Below are positions 8,251 to 16,649 of a stretch of DNA of 46,341 nucleotides, piece after piece. The translations under genes were made by a program, and so were the position numbers. Location: NCBI GenBank assembly GCA_035541755.1, contig DATKMQ010000020.1:1-46341 (forward strand), in the 5' to 3' direction. The notes under the pieces are model-generated. The model ran no database searches, was not told the DNA's origin, and worked only from the letters and a program-made list of their open reading frames with translations. The DNA comes from Syntrophorhabdaceae bacterium (GTDB lineage Bacteria > Desulfobacterota > Syntrophorhabdia > Syntrophorhabdales > Syntrophorhabdaceae). Each line of letters begins with the position of its first letter. Position 1 is the stretch's first letter.

Positions 8251-9447
8251 TTGTTGTTCAGATTTGTCGTAGTCTTTGGCACCCGCCCCGAAGCAATCAA
8301 GCTGGCGCCCATCGTTCTTGACCTTAGGTCCCGTCGAAATTGCGAGACCATAGTCTGCGTCACCGCGCAGCAGCGGGAGATGTTGGACCAGGTGTTGCAA
8401 TTCTTCGCTATTGTACCTGAGGTGGACTTGAATCTCATGCAGCCCGATCAGAGTCTCGCCGAGTTTGCAGGACGGGCTATTCCACAATTAGAAAGGGTCT
8501 TTGCCCAATATGCCCCGGACATGGTAGTTGTGCAAGGTGACACATCCACAGCCCTGTACGCTGCCCTCGCTGCTTTTTACCGGCAAGTCCCGATAGCGCA
8601 CGTGGAAGCGGGGTTACGCACCGATGACATCTATTCGCCGTTTCCCGAGGAAGCAAACCGGGTGCTCATATCACGGCTTGCGGCGCTCCATTTTGCCCCC
8701 ACCCGTCGGGCCGCCGATAACCTTCTCAAGGAAGGGATCGCGCCGGACCGTATTTTCGTGACCGGCAACACCGGCATTGACGCTCTCCTCATGACGGCGG
8801 AACGCACCGATCAAAGCATGCTCGCCGGTGCATTGGGAAAGATGGCGCTCGATGAGCGTCAACTGGTCCTTATCACCGCGCACCGCAGGGAGAACTTCGG
8901 CGAAGCCTTTCTATCGCTCTGCAATGCGATTGCCGATCTGGTAGTGCTTCGTCCCGACCTGTTATTTGTCTACCCGGCTCATCTGAACCCGAACGTACAG
9001 GACCCGGTGGACCGCATCCTGCGACCACTTGCAAGCCGTGTCGACAACCTGCTCATACCTTCTCCGTTTCCCTATCACGAGTTTGTCGCCCTTATGAAAC
9101 GCTCCTCTATTATCCTCACGGACTCGGGCGGTATTCAGGAGGAGGCGCCGGGCCTGGGCAAGCCGGTGCTCGTGATGCGTAAGACCACAGAACGACAGGA
9201 GGCCGTGGATGCGGGAACGGCGCGTCTGGTGGGCACGTCCCGGGAAGTGATCGTGCGTGAAACGCTCAGCATCCTCGATAACCGTGAGATTTACCGGGCC
9301 ATGTCGCAGGCCGCCAATCCTTTCGGCGACGGGCATGCAGCAGCGCATATTGTGAGCCACTGTTTCTCCTATCTCAATATACTACGCGATGCGAATCGAG
9401 AAGCCCCGGCTTTGGAGGAACTATCCGAGACCGGGAAAACGTCGTGA
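8251..9447 (+). CDS. wecB: UDP-N-acetylglucosamine 2-epimerase (non-hydrolysing)
   Basis: 398 residues, full length for the family. GTRPEAIKL (10-18), HVEAGLRT, ITAHRREN and TDSGGIQEEAP are the hallmark blocks of WecB/MnaA, which interconverts UDP-GlcNAc and UDP-ManNAc in the cytoplasm. It starts with TTG (8251 or 8254) after a good GGAGGT at 8242-8247; the 8254 TTG is spaced slightly better. It lies 153 bases after the deacetylase gene and its stop overlaps the next start as GTGA. Inside this cluster it most likely supplies a ManNAc donor to the GT2 synthase, though a role in another surface glycan cannot be excluded. Confidence 0.92.
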   Translation: MLFRFVVVFGTRPEAIKLAPIVLDLRSRRNCETIVCVTAQQREMLDQVLQFFAIVPEVDLNLMQPDQSLAEFAGRAIPQLERVFAQYAPDMVVVQGDTSTALYAALAAFYRQVPIAHVEAGLRTDDIYSPFPEEANRVLISRLAALHFAPTRRAADNLLKEGIAPDRIFVTGNTGIDALLMTAERTDQSMLAGALGKMALDERQLVLITAHRRENFGEAFLSLCNAIADLVVLRPDLLFVYPAHLNPNVQDPVDRILRPLASRVDNLLIPSPFPYHEFVALMKRSSIILTDSGGIQEEAPGLGKPVLVMRKTTERQEAVDAGTARLVGTSREVIVRETLSILDNREIYRAMSQAANPFGDGHAAAHIVSHCFSYLNILRDANREAPALEELSETGKTS

Positions 9448-11486
9448 AAGCGCTCTCGGGCGCTCTTTGGCGCTCGGTACTGATCGGGCTCGTATGCGTC
9501 GGTCTCGCTCTTATGCTTTCTTTCCCTGTCGCCCTGTCTGCGGCAGAAATCCCCGAAGTGCCGGGTTTTTTTCTCGCGGCCGGCTCCGAGACCGCCTGGT
9601 CCTCTATCTTGAGGAGCATCGGGCTAAAGGAACGAAGTGCAGAGGACGCCCGCGTCATTGTGCTGCCTCAGGACAGCACTATTCACATTGAGGAAATTCC
9701 GGGGAAACTGACAGCCGGCCGGATTCTCGTCCTCGAAGGCGATTCCGAGACTGCGAGGACGCTCGGCATTCGGGCTACCGCACAGCATGTACGGGTGCGC
9801 AGGATACATGATGCCCACCAGCCAAATCTGTCCATTGCCTGGGAAGAATCTGTAGATCTGCCTGTTTTCAAGCTTCCCCGCACGGCCAAGATTGTGACGT
9901 GGGACCGGGTAAGCGGGGCCCCGCTTACTGCAATTTTGAGATGGGGACACGGTAGCGTGCTCTGGGTTGCCGCATCCATTGGCCTCGAGGGCTATGAACG
10001 ATTCCCTTTTCTGCTCAACACCTTGTACGATATGGGGGTGCATCCGCTCTTTGAGTCTTCCCGGCTCGCGGCCTTTTTCGATTTTGCGTTTGAGCGTAAT
10101 CGCGACGAGGGCAAACTTGCACGCGAGTTGCGCCGGATGGGCATCGCTGCCGTACATGTTGGTGCGTGGGAATTCTTTGAACGAAAAAGCATTCTCAACC
10201 ACCGTCTTAAGAAATTGATTGAGGCCTGTCACCGCGAGGGTATTCTCGTCTATGCCTGGTTGGAACTGCCGCACGTAAGTGTTAAGTTCTGGAAGTCCCA
10301 TCCTGAGTGGCGAGAGAAGACGGCCCTGCTCAAGGATGCCGTAGGCGACGACGGGTGGCGTCTCGCCATGAATCTTAACAATCCCGATTGCCGGCGTGCA
10401 GTTGTCCGGGGCATCAGAAGCACCATAGAGAGGTTCGACTGGGACGGCGTAAATCTTGCGGAACTCTATTTCGAAGGCGCGGACGGTCTTTCCAAGCCGG
10501 AGGAATTCACCCCCTTAAGCGCGGATGTGCGGCGGGAAGTTGAGTACGCGTACGGCTTCGATCCTGTCGGGCTTTTCCAAAGCAAAGAGCCCGATCCGGA
10601 GAAATTGCGCATCTTCCTTAACTATCGTGTGGACCTGGCGGCCCGTCTTCAAGAATTCTGGATAGATGAACTGGAGAAAATGTGTGCCCTCAAACCTCAC
10701 CTCGATCTGGTTCTTACCCACGTGGATGACCGGTTCGATACCACCATGCGGGACGCCATCGGCGCCGATGCTGCACGATTGCTCCGGATGCTCGATGACC
10801 ATGATCTGAGTTTTATCATCGAAGACCCTTACACGGTGTGGCATTTGGGCCCGAAACGTTACGAAGAGATCGCGGCCCGGTACCGCCCGCTCACGTTCAG
10901 GCAGGACCGCCTTGGCGTGGACATCAACATAGTTGAACGTGGCGGGCACGTATATCCTACCTCAAAGCAGACCGGTGTAGAACTGACTGAGCTCATCCAT
11001 ACCTCCGCAGAGTCCTTTTCCACGGTCATGTACTATCACACGGGTTCGATTACGGGCCTTGATGCGCCTTTCTTGCCTTACGCGTCGTCCGTGGTCAGGC
11101 GTTGCGAGCCCGTAAGTGGTGGACTTCTTGTTGACTCGCCTTTGGGTGTGGGTGTGCGCTGGTCGGGCCCGGTGACGCTCGACGGCAGGGACTGGCCGGT
11201 GCGGGACAAGAAAAGGGTCCTCATACCTGTCGGAGAACACGTGCTGCGCCCCGCAGACACAGACATACCGGCGCTGGTAACGGACTTTACCGGCACGCTC
11301 GAGAATGCAGCAATGGCACCTGGCGGTGTGGAGATCGCCTACACAAGCCAGTCAAGGGCATTCGCGAGGATGAGCCGTAAACCGAAACATCTCGTTGTAG
11401 ATGGGGTAGAGATGACGCTTCATACGATAGGCAAATATATGGTATTTTTGCCTCGGGGCAAACATAGCGCCCTGATTTTATTTTGA
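9444..11486 (+). CDS. Secreted glycosidase-like protein paralogous to the C-terminal half of the giant deacetylase
   Basis: 680 residues starting with GTG in a four-base overlap with wecB. An N-terminal hydrophobic segment ending LSAAE (about 10-34) should be a signal peptide; no C-terminal membrane helix is seen. Residues about 40-200 match the kind of alpha/beta domain found in the middle of the giant protein, and about 205-560 is a (beta/alpha)8 domain that aligns block by block with it: YAWLELP, HPEWREKT, WRLAMNLNNP, WDGVNLAELYFEG, SADVRRE. The C-terminal ~120 residues are beta-rich. The two genes therefore carry duplicated glycosidase-like modules, here freed from the deacetylase. The likely role is hydrolysis or binding of the same polymer in the periplasm; substrate and catalysis are not established. 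Confidence 0.72.
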   Translation: MKALSGALWRSVLIGLVCVGLALMLSFPVALSAAEIPEVPGFFLAAGSETAWSSILRSIGLKERSAEDARVIVLPQDSTIHIEEIPGKLTAGRILVLEGDSETARTLGIRATAQHVRVRRIHDAHQPNLSIAWEESVDLPVFKLPRTAKIVTWDRVSGAPLTAILRWGHGSVLWVAASIGLEGYERFPFLLNTLYDMGVHPLFESSRLAAFFDFAFERNRDEGKLARELRRMGIAAVHVGAWEFFERKSILNHRLKKLIEACHREGILVYAWLELPHVSVKFWKSHPEWREKTALLKDAVGDDGWRLAMNLNNPDCRRAVVRGIRSTIERFDWDGVNLAELYFEGADGLSKPEEFTPLSADVRREVEYAYGFDPVGLFQSKEPDPEKLRIFLNYRVDLAARLQEFWIDELEKMCALKPHLDLVLTHVDDRFDTTMRDAIGADAARLLRMLDDHDLSFIIEDPYTVWHLGPKRYEEIAARYRPLTFRQDRLGVDINIVERGGHVYPTSKQTGVELTELIHTSAESFSTVMYYHTGSITGLDAPFLPYASSVVRRCEPVSGGLLVDSPLGVGVRWSGPVTLDGRDWPVRDKKRVLIPVGEHVLRPADTDIPALVTDFTGTLENAAMAPGGVEIAYTSQSRAFARMSRKPKHLVVDGVEMTLHTIGKYMVFLPRGKHSALILF

Positions 11487-11552
11487 TCGAGCCCCCACCA
11501 GAACGCGAGAAGCAACATTTTTGATAGTGTCGAAACGATCGTGATGTGCTGT

Positions 11553-12611
11553 TTACTCCCAATCCTCATCGGTTTGCGGCTGGGGGATCGTATAGGTCAT
11601 GAGCGTGGCGATATAGCGGTCAAAACCCTGAGGGTCGCCCGCTTCGAGTTTTTCGATCTCAGGCAGGACTTTTTGCATGACCTCTTTGTCATAGACGATT
11701 TCCACTGGATAGTGCGCGAAAGAAGACCGTCTGATGAGCGAGTATACCTTCTTCTGTTCGGGTGTGAGGGCCAGGTACTTGTCGATCTCGGCGAGCATGT
11801 AGGCCTTTTTTTCGTCGAGGTAGCCGTCCACCTGCATGAGGAGGTTGGGTCCGTAATCACCGCAGGAGAAATAGCTGTGCATCTCATTGAGAGAGGAAAC
11901 GAGCAGTCTTATCTCGATGACGATCTCTTCGTCTGTCATAGGTGCGAAGGCGCCTTGTTCAACCATTTTACGCATGGGTGACTGAGGGTGCAGGGCGAAG
12001 GTACGGACCCGGATGAAATCGGGCTTGACCATGTTGAGGACGCGGGCGGTCTCGCGTGCGTGCTCCTCGCTCAGTGCGCGCCCGCCGATGCCCGGCATGA
12101 TATATTCCGAGAGCGATATACCAGACTCAACGACCTTCACCCCTGCCTCAATGATATCTTCAGGGGTGATCCCCTTTTTGATCATCTTGAGCACTTTTTC
12201 CGATCCACTTTCCATACCCGCATGAATCCTTGTAAGACCGGCCTCGCGTAACTGCCTGAATTCATCAACGGTCTTGCGCTTCAACGTGGTGGCCCGCGCG
12301 TAGGTCGTAATCCGTTCGATTGCGGGAAACTTTTCCTTCATATAACGGATGATTTCGAGGATGTCGGCGGTTTTCAGTACGAGGCTGTCTGCATCCTGAA
12401 GGAACGCGGTTTTTATCATGCCGGTGTGGCCCGCGTATTCTTTTGCCATATTGTCGATGTCCGACTTGACTTCTTCCACGGTACGCCGCGAGAACTTGAC
12501 CCCCTTGTACGCCGGACAGAACACGCACTGGTTCCACGGACAATTTCTCGTGACCCGTACAAGCAGACTCTGCGCCTCGCTCGGTGGCCTGATTACTCCT
12601 TGCTCATACAT
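11553..12611 (-). CDS. Radical SAM protein, function unknown
   Basis: 352 residues. The cluster motif is CPWNQCVFC, the C-x4-C-x2-C spacing found in one branch of radical SAM enzymes, followed by DADSL, a TYARA strand, GMESGSEKVLKMIKKG and a C-terminal helical extension, as in the Elp3/MiaB/NifB-like superfamily. The Fe4S4 cluster bound there would cleave S-adenosylmethionine to a radical. No second cluster motif is evident, so I cannot name the reaction. ATG follows an AGGGAG site at good spacing. It lies just downstream of the SagB-type gene on the same strand (42 bases) and the two may form one transcript; it converges on the exopolysaccharide operon. Confidence 0.8.
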   Translation of the reverse strand: MYEQGVIRPPSEAQSLLVRVTRNCPWNQCVFCPAYKGVKFSRRTVEEVKSDIDNMAKEYAGHTGMIKTAFLQDADSLVLKTADILEIIRYMKEKFPAIERITTYARATTLKRKTVDEFRQLREAGLTRIHAGMESGSEKVLKMIKKGITPEDIIEAGVKVVESGISLSEYIMPGIGGRALSEEHARETARVLNMVKPDFIRVRTFALHPQSPMRKMVEQGAFAPMTDEEIVIEIRLLVSSLNEMHSYFSCGDYGPNLLMQVDGYLDEKKAYMLAEIDKYLALTPEQKKVYSLIRRSSFAHYPVEIVYDKEVMQKVLPEIEKLEAGDPQGFDRYIATLMTYTIPQPQTDEDWE

Positions 12612-12653
12612 GTTGCAATCTCCCTGTGGACTGAACTCGTTTGTCAGAACTCA

Positions 12654-13427
12654 CTATTTGCTCTCTTCTTGAGCTTTCACGCCTACAGTAGCCATATAGA
12701 TAACGGTCTCTTCGAGACCATCAAGATCAAAGATCCTGTTCACAGCATCATCATAGAAAGCCCCGACCGCACAAACGCCATACCCGAAGGCCTCTGCCGC
12801 AAGATAGAGGTTTTGTGCGATGTGACCGGCATCGAGATAGACGTACCGGTAGGACCTCTGGCGGTATTTCCATCTTCCCCGCGCAATGATCCCCGACCAG
12901 ACAAAAGTGGCTTGCGCGCCCAGAATCACAGTTTGTTGCAGGCAGGCCTCCATGAGAACCTGTGAGAAATCGCCCTTTTTTAGGAGTTCGAGATCGAAAT
13001 CACCCGGTCTGAAGTGATAGATACCCTGTTCGAGACCATCTACGGCCCGGACACTGAGATATGTCTCTATGGGGTAGAGCCCGCCGGCGGAGGGGGCAGT
13101 CCTGAAAAAGGTGTCTCCGAGTTGTGCCGTCAATCCCTGCGTGGCCCAGAGCAGGGCCGCAAGGTCGTTGAGCTTAAGCGTTTTTTGAGCGACATAGTCT
13201 CTGCGGGTCCGTCTTTTCAAAAGGAGTTTCCAGAGATTCGCATCACTCGGAGTTTTTGGTTGTGGAAGTCCTACGACTGAGACGGGATCTTTATACTCTT
13301 TGAAAGGTGCGGGCATGGACTGCCAGTCGAGCACATAGCTACCGAGTGTTTCGGGTGTGTATTTGGTCTCCTCTTGAAACTGCTCGCCGATTTGATACAT
13401 TTTTTTGCCGCTCTTGTTTTCGCTCAC
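12654..13427 (-). CDS. SagB/ThcOx-type nitroreductase-family oxidoreductase
   Basis: 257 residues with the nitroreductase fold in its SagB form: LLKRRTRRDY near residue 70 (flavin-binding arginines), LLWATQGLT, RTAPSAGGLYPIE, GIYHF, then YLDAGHIAQNLYLAAEAFGYGVCAVGAFYDD. Members bind FMN and oxidise azoline rings in thiazole/oxazole peptides, or reduce small molecules when free-standing. No azoline cyclodehydratase or precursor peptide is nearby, so a stand-alone reductase role is more likely. The start is GTG 13427 without a clear ribosome binding site; ATG at residue 10 is an alternative. It is probably co-transcribed with the radical SAM gene. Confidence 0.82.
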   Translation of the reverse strand: MSENKSGKKMYQIGEQFQEETKYTPETLGSYVLDWQSMPAPFKEYKDPVSVVGLPQPKTPSDANLWKLLLKRRTRRDYVAQKTLKLNDLAALLWATQGLTAQLGDTFFRTAPSAGGLYPIETYLSVRAVDGLEQGIYHFRPGDFDLELLKKGDFSQVLMEACLQQTVILGAQATFVWSGIIARGRWKYRQRSYRYVYLDAGHIAQNLYLAAEAFGYGVCAVGAFYDDAVNRIFDLDGLEETVIYMATVGVKAQEESK

Positions 13428-13609
13428 CCGTTATGCCTCACTTTGTATATCAGTCTTACCATAAATATGCTCCAAATGCGCGCATAAGTCAATGGAAGGA
13501 ATTGAAAGAATTGACGATTATCGTGCTTTGTTGCCACAAGAATAAAAAAGAGTTAGATTTATAAACCAGCCTATATGAGCCAGGCCCGAAAAGGAGATAC
13601 ATAAAGGTA

Positions 13610-13891
13610 ATGAGCGCGCATACAACGGTCAACGATCTTTTAGAATCTCTGAATCTCACTGAAGAGGAGCTTGAAATACACAAGGACCTCATCGAAGAGT
13701 GTCGGGAAAACGAACGGAAAATAAGTGAATGTTGCAACTCGACAAAACGGAATATCGAAAGGATTTCCACCGTCTTTCAGGGCATATCGCGAACTATGGA
13801 TGTCCTGGAAGTGGCACTGGAAGGTCTGATTACCGAGGCCGAGCATCTTTCCCTCAAAATGATACCCGCCGAAAAATTCTATCGCGAATAG
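13610..13891 (+). CDS. Small charged helical protein, unknown
   Basis: 93 residues, mostly charged and helical by composition (LTEEELEIHKDLIEECREN, VLEVALEGLITEAEHL), with two central cysteine-containing stretches (ECREN and ECCNS), so a short coiled coil is likely. ATG follows AAAGGTA and a nearby AAGGAG. It ends 19 bases before the holin-like gene on the same strand. I recognise no family. Confidence 0.6.
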   Translation: MSAHTTVNDLLESLNLTEEELEIHKDLIEECRENERKISECCNSTKRNIERISTVFQGISRTMDVLEVALEGLITEAEHLSLKMIPAEKFYRE

Positions 13892-13910
13892 GATGGTTCT
13901 CCCGTAAGCC

Positions 13911-14267
13911 ATGTCGCTCATTCTCAAATGGTTTTTGATGACCATATCAGTTGGCGTTGCCGCCCATCTCATCCCCGGTGTGTCGGTCGCCGGTTTCATG
14001 GCCGCCCTATGGGTTGCGCTCTTTTTGGGGATTGTGAACGTGCTTATACGGCCCATATTGATCCTCGTGACCCTTCCGATCAATATTCTGACGCTCGGGC
14101 TCTTTACCTTTGTGATCAATGCCTGTCTCGTGCTTCTTGCGTCGGTTGTGATTAAGGGCTTTGAAGTGAAAGGCTTTTCTACGGCGGTGCTCTTTAGCAT
14201 CGTTCTGTCCGTTATCAATTATCTCTTGAATGCCCTGATTCGGGCGGGTAGCCGGAATGAAAAGTAG
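13911..14267 (+). CDS. Phage holin family 4 superfamily membrane protein (YvlD-like)
   Basis: 118 residues with four membrane helices and little else: FLMTISVGVAAHLIPG, ALFLGIVNVLIRPILIL, LGLFTFVINACLVLLAS and VLFSIVLSVINYLLNAL. The NVLIRPIL...LPI block is typical of the widespread YvlD/holin_4_2 group of chromosomal proteins. Despite the family name there are no phage genes around it, and most such proteins are stand-alone inner-membrane proteins of unknown role. It sits directly after the small helical protein. Confidence 0.75.
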   Translation: MSLILKWFLMTISVGVAAHLIPGVSVAGFMAALWVALFLGIVNVLIRPILILVTLPINILTLGLFTFVINACLVLLASVVIKGFEVKGFSTAVLFSIVLSVINYLLNALIRAGSRNEK

Positions 14268-14392
14268 AGCCGGCGTCTTGTTAACCGAAGCGTCCGGAAA
14301 TTGCCTCACGGAGGCGCACTTCCCGTCACGCTCCGGCCTTGCCGCGATGCGGATAAAAGCTACATCGAACTGCGATCAATCGCCTTAATGTG

Positions 14393-14932
14393 TCAGTACT
14401 TTGATGAGTGCTGGCGATGATTAAACCAGTTGTCCGCATAGGGAGCGGCGAGCGCCTTCGACCTCACGATAAGCACATTTTCCGCATTACTTGACTCTGC
14501 TGCATTGGTGAAGTTGAATGAACCTGTGATCACCGTCTCCCGGTCTATGATCATGACCTTGTTGTGGGCGTTTGAATGTTTGTCGTCAATATACACAGAG
14601 ACCCGGGCCTTTGAAAAGATCATGGCGGTTCTATAGCGCTGGTTCCTCTGTTCTATCCTGTCGAGGAGCACCTCCACATTGACACCTCTGCGCTGGGCAT
14701 TAATCAGGGCATTTCTAATGGGGCTTGAAGTGAAACTATAGGCCTGTACCAGGACTTCGCGGGTGGCGCCATCGATTTCCTTGACGATCCCCCTGGTGCA
14801 CCCGCCACCAGGGCTGAAATAGACCTTGGCCGGTGCATTACCGAGCATCACATCTGACGCATAGATCTCCGCCTGAGACAATACCCCAAAACACGTCAGA
14901 AAAATGATCGCGAAGAAAGCTGGTTTTTTCAT
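14393..14932 (-). CDS. Secreted PLD-superfamily nuclease (single HKD motif)
   Basis: 179 residues starting at ATG 14932, which is six bases after AGGAGG; longer readings lack such a site. A signal peptide (1-26, ending IYA) directs it to the periplasm. One HKD motif is present, H123-x-K125-x4-D130, followed by GSFNFTNAAESSNAENVL, the layout of the Nuc-type endonuclease branch that works as a homodimer with one motif per chain. It should hydrolyse phosphodiester bonds in DNA, or in phospholipid for some relatives. It stands alone, converging on the holin-like gene. Confidence 0.85.
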   Translation of the reverse strand: MKKPAFFAIIFLTCFGVLSQAEIYASDVMLGNAPAKVYFSPGGGCTRGIVKEIDGATREVLVQAYSFTSSPIRNALINAQRRGVNVEVLLDRIEQRNQRYRTAMIFSKARVSVYIDDKHSNAHNKVMIIDRETVITGSFNFTNAAESSNAENVLIVRSKALAAPYADNWFNHRQHSSKY

Positions 14933-15128
14933 AGTCATCCTCCTGGATTGGTGCCATATTGTAAAATGGGCCGTATCTATCGTCAACAGGATTCATGGGC
15001 GGTAAACGCTGATACCTGACGACGCGCCTCACCGCGCGCTACCCGCCTCCTGTGCTTAAGTTCTTGCTCAAAGTGCTGATAATATGAGTGAGAACGCCGG
15101 CTGACAAGGTGTTGCGGAGGCAGACCTC

Positions 15129-15518
15129 ATGATGCGAAGAAAGATATTGGTTGTTGACGATAATACGCATTTCTGCAATGTGACCAAGCTGGCCCTTGAG
15201 ACCATGGGAAGGTATCAGGTCATCACCGCCAATACCGGTACGCAGGGTATCACGCTCGCAAAAACACACAAACCGGATGCCATCCTGCTCGATATAAAGA
15301 TGCCCAGAATGGATGGAGGAGAGGTGGCAGCGCGCCTCATGGAAGACCACGCAACAAACAGGATACCGGTCATATTCCTGACCGGTCTTGTGAGTAGCGA
15401 CGAGGTTGAACAGGGTGGAGGGTATCTATCGGGTCACCCCTTCATTGCCAAGCCCTTCAAAACCGTAGAGCTCTTGAAAAAGATAGAGACCGTGTTGTTC
15501 CCCGAGCAAAGAGCATAA
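15129..15518 (+). CDS. Single-domain response regulator
   Basis: 129 residues forming only a receiver domain. The acidic pocket (DD at 10-11), phospho-acceptor D55 in LLDIKMP, T85 and K108 in AKPF are all in place, so it should be phosphorylated by a histidine kinase. No output domain and no kinase gene are adjacent; such CheY-like proteins act by protein contact. GCGGAGG precedes the first of two ATGs. Confidence 0.9.
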   Translation: MMRRKILVVDDNTHFCNVTKLALETMGRYQVITANTGTQGITLAKTHKPDAILLDIKMPRMDGGEVAARLMEDHATNRIPVIFLTGLVSSDEVEQGGGYLSGHPFIAKPFKTVELLKKIETVLFPEQRA

Positions 15519-15593
15519 GGCGAGACGTTTCGTCTGCCGCACCATAGTACATTCGAGCAAAAGCTTACCCGCGAAGCGCCCCAGGGTTCTACC

Positions 15594-15944
15594 TTATTCG
15601 TATTCTTTCGGCACGGCGCAAATCATAACGAGCGGCTCCCCTTCTGAGGTGTTCTTGTACTGATGTTTCTCGCCGGGGAGCACGAGTCCAAAGTCCCCCG
15701 CATGGATGGGACGCTCGTCGCCGCTTTCCGTAACGCAGGCGCCGGCGCCTCTTATGACGTAGTTTACGTGTTCGAATGCATGGCTGTGATATGGTGTGTG
15801 CCCGCCGGGCTCGATAGTAAAAACGCGGAAGGAGACGGTAGGCGTTCCATCGTTTCTTGATATGGGTATTTGTTTGTAGGTATCCTTTGCCCCCTCCATG
15901 GTCATCCTGACTTGCTCCACTCGATTAAGACTCGTTATCTTCAT
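15594..15944 (-). CDS. Small cupin-domain protein
   Basis: 116 residues making one cupin barrel: the first motif PGGHTPYHSHAFEHVNYVIRG has the metal-binding histidines and glutamate, and the second, HAGDFGLVLPGEKHQYKN, supplies the last histidine. Single cupins bind a metal and act as small dioxygenases, isomerases or sensors; the substrate cannot be told. GGAGG at 15955-15959 sets the start. It stands alone between the response regulator and the molybdenum hydroxylase. Confidence 0.85.
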   Translation of the reverse strand: MKITSLNRVEQVRMTMEGAKDTYKQIPISRNDGTPTVSFRVFTIEPGGHTPYHSHAFEHVNYVIRGAGACVTESGDERPIHAGDFGLVLPGEKHQYKNTSEGEPLVMICAVPKEYE

Positions 15945-16166
15945 GGATCACATCCTCCCGTAATTTTTGCCTGAGCGGTTTCATTATATCATATTTCCTT
16001 CAAACAATTCGGGCGGAAAGAGTGTGCACCCGTGTGAGCAGCCGGTATGACGCCTTCATCAGGAGACACTCATGTGAAGCGAGGCCTATTGAAAATGTGA
16101 TGGCCAAGAACAAGAATATGCATATAATATAGACTACGCAGGGAGTGTCTGATAAAGGAGGCATCG

Positions 16167-16649
16167 ATGATCGAAACCATCAATTTCAAGGTCAACAATA
16201 AGCCGGTCAGTTTAAGGGTTGACGCTGACCGTATGCTCCTGTGGGTCTTGCGCACAGACCTGGGGATCACCGGTCCGAAATACGGTTGCGGTGAAGGGAT
16301 CTGCGGGGCCTGTACGGTCTTGATCGACGGTCAAGCGGCGAGGTCCTGTCAGGTTCCCGTAAGCGACGTGAAGGGACATGAGGTCATAACTATCGAAGGG
16401 CTCAAGCGAAACGGTGTGCTCCACCCGCTCCAGAAGGCCTTTGTGGAAAACGACGCCCTCCAATGTGGTTTTTGTACCTCCGGCATGATTCTCACCGCTT
16501 ACAGCTTCCTCAAGGAAAACCCTAATCCGAGCGAGGCTGACATTATTCGCGGCATGGACGGTAATCTTTGCCGCTGCGGCGCTCATACGCGTATCGTTAA
16601 GGCAATCCAGAGCGCGGCGCGAGACATGAAGTCCGGGAGGAAAAAATGA
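16167..16649 (+). CDS. iorA: [2Fe-2S] subunit of a molybdenum hydroxylase (IorA-like)
   Basis: 160 residues. An N-terminal plant-type [2Fe-2S] site uses C41, C46, C49 and C61; the C-terminal helical site uses C100, C103, C135 and C137 (CGFCTSG, LCRCGAH). This is the small iron-sulphur subunit of the xanthine-dehydrogenase superfamily, passing electrons away from the molybdenum centre. It has no signal peptide and probably crosses the membrane folded with its Tat-targeted partner. Its stop overlaps the next start (ATGA). AAAGGAGG precedes ATG 16167, and TATAAT lies at 16123-16128 without a convincing -35. No FAD subunit and no cytochrome subunit are adjacent. Confidence 0.88.
   Translation: MIETINFKVNNKPVSLRVDADRMLLWVLRTDLGITGPKYGCGEGICGACTVLIDGQAARSCQVPVSDVKGHEVITIEGLKRNGVLHPLQKAFVENDALQCGFCTSGMILTAYSFLKENPNPSEADIIRGMDGNLCRCGAHTRIVKAIQSAARDMKSGRKK

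Noticed and set aside
9624-10301. Minus-strand open frame (225 codons) in the 680-residue glycosidase-like gene
   Set aside because: Shadow of a gene supported by its paralogue and signal peptide.
13911-14267. Prophage remnant, because of the holin family name
   Set aside because: The YvlD/holin_4_2 group is mostly chromosomal and no other phage gene is present.
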